Shown here piece by piece: positions 4,834 through 5,948 of a DNA stretch of 5,948 nt. Source of the stretch: Gammaproteobacteria bacterium (GTDB taxonomy: Bacteria > Pseudomonadota > Gammaproteobacteria > Porifericomitales > Porifericomitaceae). The stretch's first letter is position 1, and every line of letters starts with the position of its first letter. Where the stretch lies: the NCBI GenBank assembly GCA_028817255.1, contig JAPPQA010000196.1, positions 1 to 5,948 of the forward strand, read 5' to 3'. Both the position numbers and the translations under genes were made by a program. A model generated the notes under the pieces. It ran no database searches. It was not told where the DNA came from and was given only the letters and a program-made list of their open reading frames with translations.

Positions 4834-4876
4834 CGGCAACTTATGCGCCGCGCCCGCCCCCAGTCCGACAGGCTCC
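4819..4876 (+). repeat. 58-bp repeat, copy 2 (solo)
   Basis: It matches 2958-3015 at 55 of 58 positions and has the same orientation, including the CCCAGTCCGACAGGCTCC terminus. Here no CTAG follows and no opposite terminal repeat is seen, so it is a solo end left by deletion or rearrangement, joined to the ISNCY-like terminus. Confidence 0.9.
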
Positions 4877-4911
4877 CAGGCGGCGTCCGCAACAGCGACA
4901 ACCTGCGATGA
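4843..4911 (+). CDS. possible 22-codon leader reading frame coupled to the glycosyltransferase
   Basis: An ATG inside the 58-bp repeat opens a frame of 22 codons (begins MRRARPQSDRLPGG) that ends in TGA overlapping the glycosyltransferase ATG as ATGA. No Shine-Dalgarno precedes either ATG, so the small frame could deliver ribosomes to the next start by translational coupling. The composition is that of repeat DNA, and chance is quite possible. Confidence 0.2.
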   Translation: MRRARPQSDRLPGGVRNSDNLR

Positions 4912-5948
4912 CCGTCCACAACCCAAAAGAGCATGGCGCGCAAGATCGGTCCAAGCCCCTGGTCTCCGTCGTCATGACCGTCTTTAACCGCGAAAACTAT
5001 GTCGCGGCGGCGGCGCAGAGCATCCTCAACCAAAGCCTGCGCGACCTGGAGCTAATCGTCGTTGACGACGGCTCCACCGATTCCTCGCCGCAAATCGTCG
5101 CCGACATTGCCCGGCAGGATCCGCGAGTGAAAATCATTCGGCAGGAAAATGCCGGGCTCGCTGCGGCGCGCAACCGCGGCGCGAAAGAAGCGCGTGGGGA
5201 ATATATCGCCTTCCAGGACGACGACGACGAATCCCTGCCGCAACGAATCCAGAAGCAAGCGGATGCCCTGGACCGCGATCCGGGAATCGCCGCGGTCGTC
5301 TGTAAAATAAACCGGATTGGCGAATCGAGGAAGATCTTACCGCCTTCTCCTCCCCCGGTGCAGTTGCCGGTCCCCGGCACATCTCTTGCCGACCGCTTCC
5401 TGTTGCTGAGCCAGAACATGATGATCCGACGCAAGGTTCTTCTCGCACTCGGCGGCTTCCGTCCTTTCTTCCGCATATCGGAGGACACCGACTTCACCCT
5501 GCGCTTCGCCGAACGCTACCGGGCCACCTTGCTCAACGATGCTCTTTACCAGTACCGCGTTTACAACTCCGGCAAGGGCAGCAACCTGGAGAATAAAACT
5601 CCGTTGTTGCGCTGGCGTTATTATTGTGTCGCGCTGCTGAGTGCGCAACGCCGCAGAAATGGCAGTACGGACCCGGTCGAAAACGGCGCGACGCTGGACG
5701 AGATCATACCCCTGTGCGCCGAGTTGCCCGCCGATGCCCGCCTCCGCTGCCTGAAAATGGCCCGCAATGCCGGACGGCGGCTTCTGAAGCGCGGAGAAGG
5801 CGAGCGCATGGCCGAGTTGATCGCGCTCATGCGCTTCTTCGCCGCGGACGCGCCCGGCAGGCAAGCGGCCCGGCGCGCGCTACGGTGGCTGTCCTGGAAA
5901 GCGGCCTTTTATGGACAATGGAGACACGCCGCGGCGCTGCTTGCCAAC
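4908..5948 (+). CDS. family 2 glycosyltransferase (GT-A fold), 3' end beyond the window
   Basis: 347 codons are open from the ATG at 4908 to the window edge, so the gene is partial. The GT-A domain starts at PLVSVVMTVFNRENYVAAAA (residues 18-36), followed by LIVVDDGSTDSS (49-60), the nucleotide-sugar site; NAGLAAARNRGAKEARGEYI (81-100); a DDDD metal-binding stretch at 104-107; and GGFRPFFRISEDTDFTLRF (182-200) with the acidic SEDTD motif expected for the catalytic base. It should transfer a sugar from a nucleotide donor in the cytoplasm, probably for a surface polysaccharide, LPS or glycoprotein; donor and acceptor cannot be told. Residues after 230 are Arg/Ala-rich and unassigned. There is no clear Shine-Dalgarno, but a later ATG (4974) would cut the first beta strand. 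The 58-bp repeat ends 31 bases upstream, so the native upstream region appears replaced. Confidence 0.9.
   Translation, partial: MTVHNPKEHGAQDRSKPLVSVVMTVFNRENYVAAAAQSILNQSLRDLELIVVDDGSTDSSPQIVADIARQDPRVKIIRQENAGLAAARNRGAKEARGEYIAFQDDDDESLPQRIQKQADALDRDPGIAAVVCKINRIGESRKILPPSPPPVQLPVPGTSLADRFLLLSQNMMIRRKVLLALGGFRPFFRISEDTDFTLRFAERYRATLLNDALYQYRVYNSGKGSNLENKTPLLRWRYYCVALLSAQRRRNGSTDPVENGATLDEIIPLCAELPADARLRCLKMARNAGRRLLKRGEGERMAELIALMRFFAADAPGRQAARRALRWLSWKAAFYGQWRHAAALLAN

Noticed and set aside
4997..5864. Minus-strand open frames antisense to the glycosyltransferase gene
   Set aside because: They show no motifs, while the plus strand has a continuous 347-codon frame with all GT-A motifs.

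Overview
The window looks like chromosomal DNA of a GC-rich, Gram-negative proteobacterium, most likely beta- or gammaproteobacterial. The reasons are a secreted Lig E-type ATP-dependent DNA ligase, a GFA-family zinc enzyme, a Yip1-type inner-membrane protein, and a pair of ATTCCTGC-type inverted repeats of the dRS3-like kind common in those classes. This is inference from content; no species can be named.

Layout. At 1-111 there is only the possible start of a gene running off the left edge on the minus strand. A minus-strand pair follows: a GFA-family protein (910-1338) and then a Yip1-family membrane protein (112-801). About 440 bases of non-coding DNA with three short tandem or near-tandem repeats separate this pair from the plus-strand Lig E gene (1780-2727).

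The stop codon of the ligase gene lies inside the left CTAG of a 287-bp non-coding mobile element (2728-3014). That element has 17-bp imperfect terminal inverted repeats and CTAG on both sides, and it carries a nested pair of perfect 28-bp inverted repeats. Next comes a decayed minus-strand reading frame that may be a transposase end (3015 to about 3374).

A less GC-rich, minus-strand two-gene module occupies 3451 to about 4469. It consists of a promoter with an overlapping operator-like palindrome, a small basic protein (67 aa as read), and a three-helix membrane protein with a soluble C-terminal domain. The small gene ends in an A8 tract followed by a second, out-of-frame copy of its C-terminal motif. 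This suggests a one-base deletion, phase variation or frameshifting.

Immediately upstream of that promoter is a truncated ISNCY-like transposase (about 4489-4764) and its IS end. Then comes a second copy (55 of 58 bases identical) of the terminal repeat seen beside the ligase. This copy carries a promoter-like box and a 22-codon open frame whose stop overlaps the start (ATGA) of a family 2 glycosyltransferase gene. That gene runs from 4908 off the right edge.

The ligase, GFA/Yip1 pair and glycosyltransferase look like ordinary genes. The 2728-4907 interval is an accessory island built from mobile-element debris around the two-gene membrane module, which is the best candidate here for something not well described.
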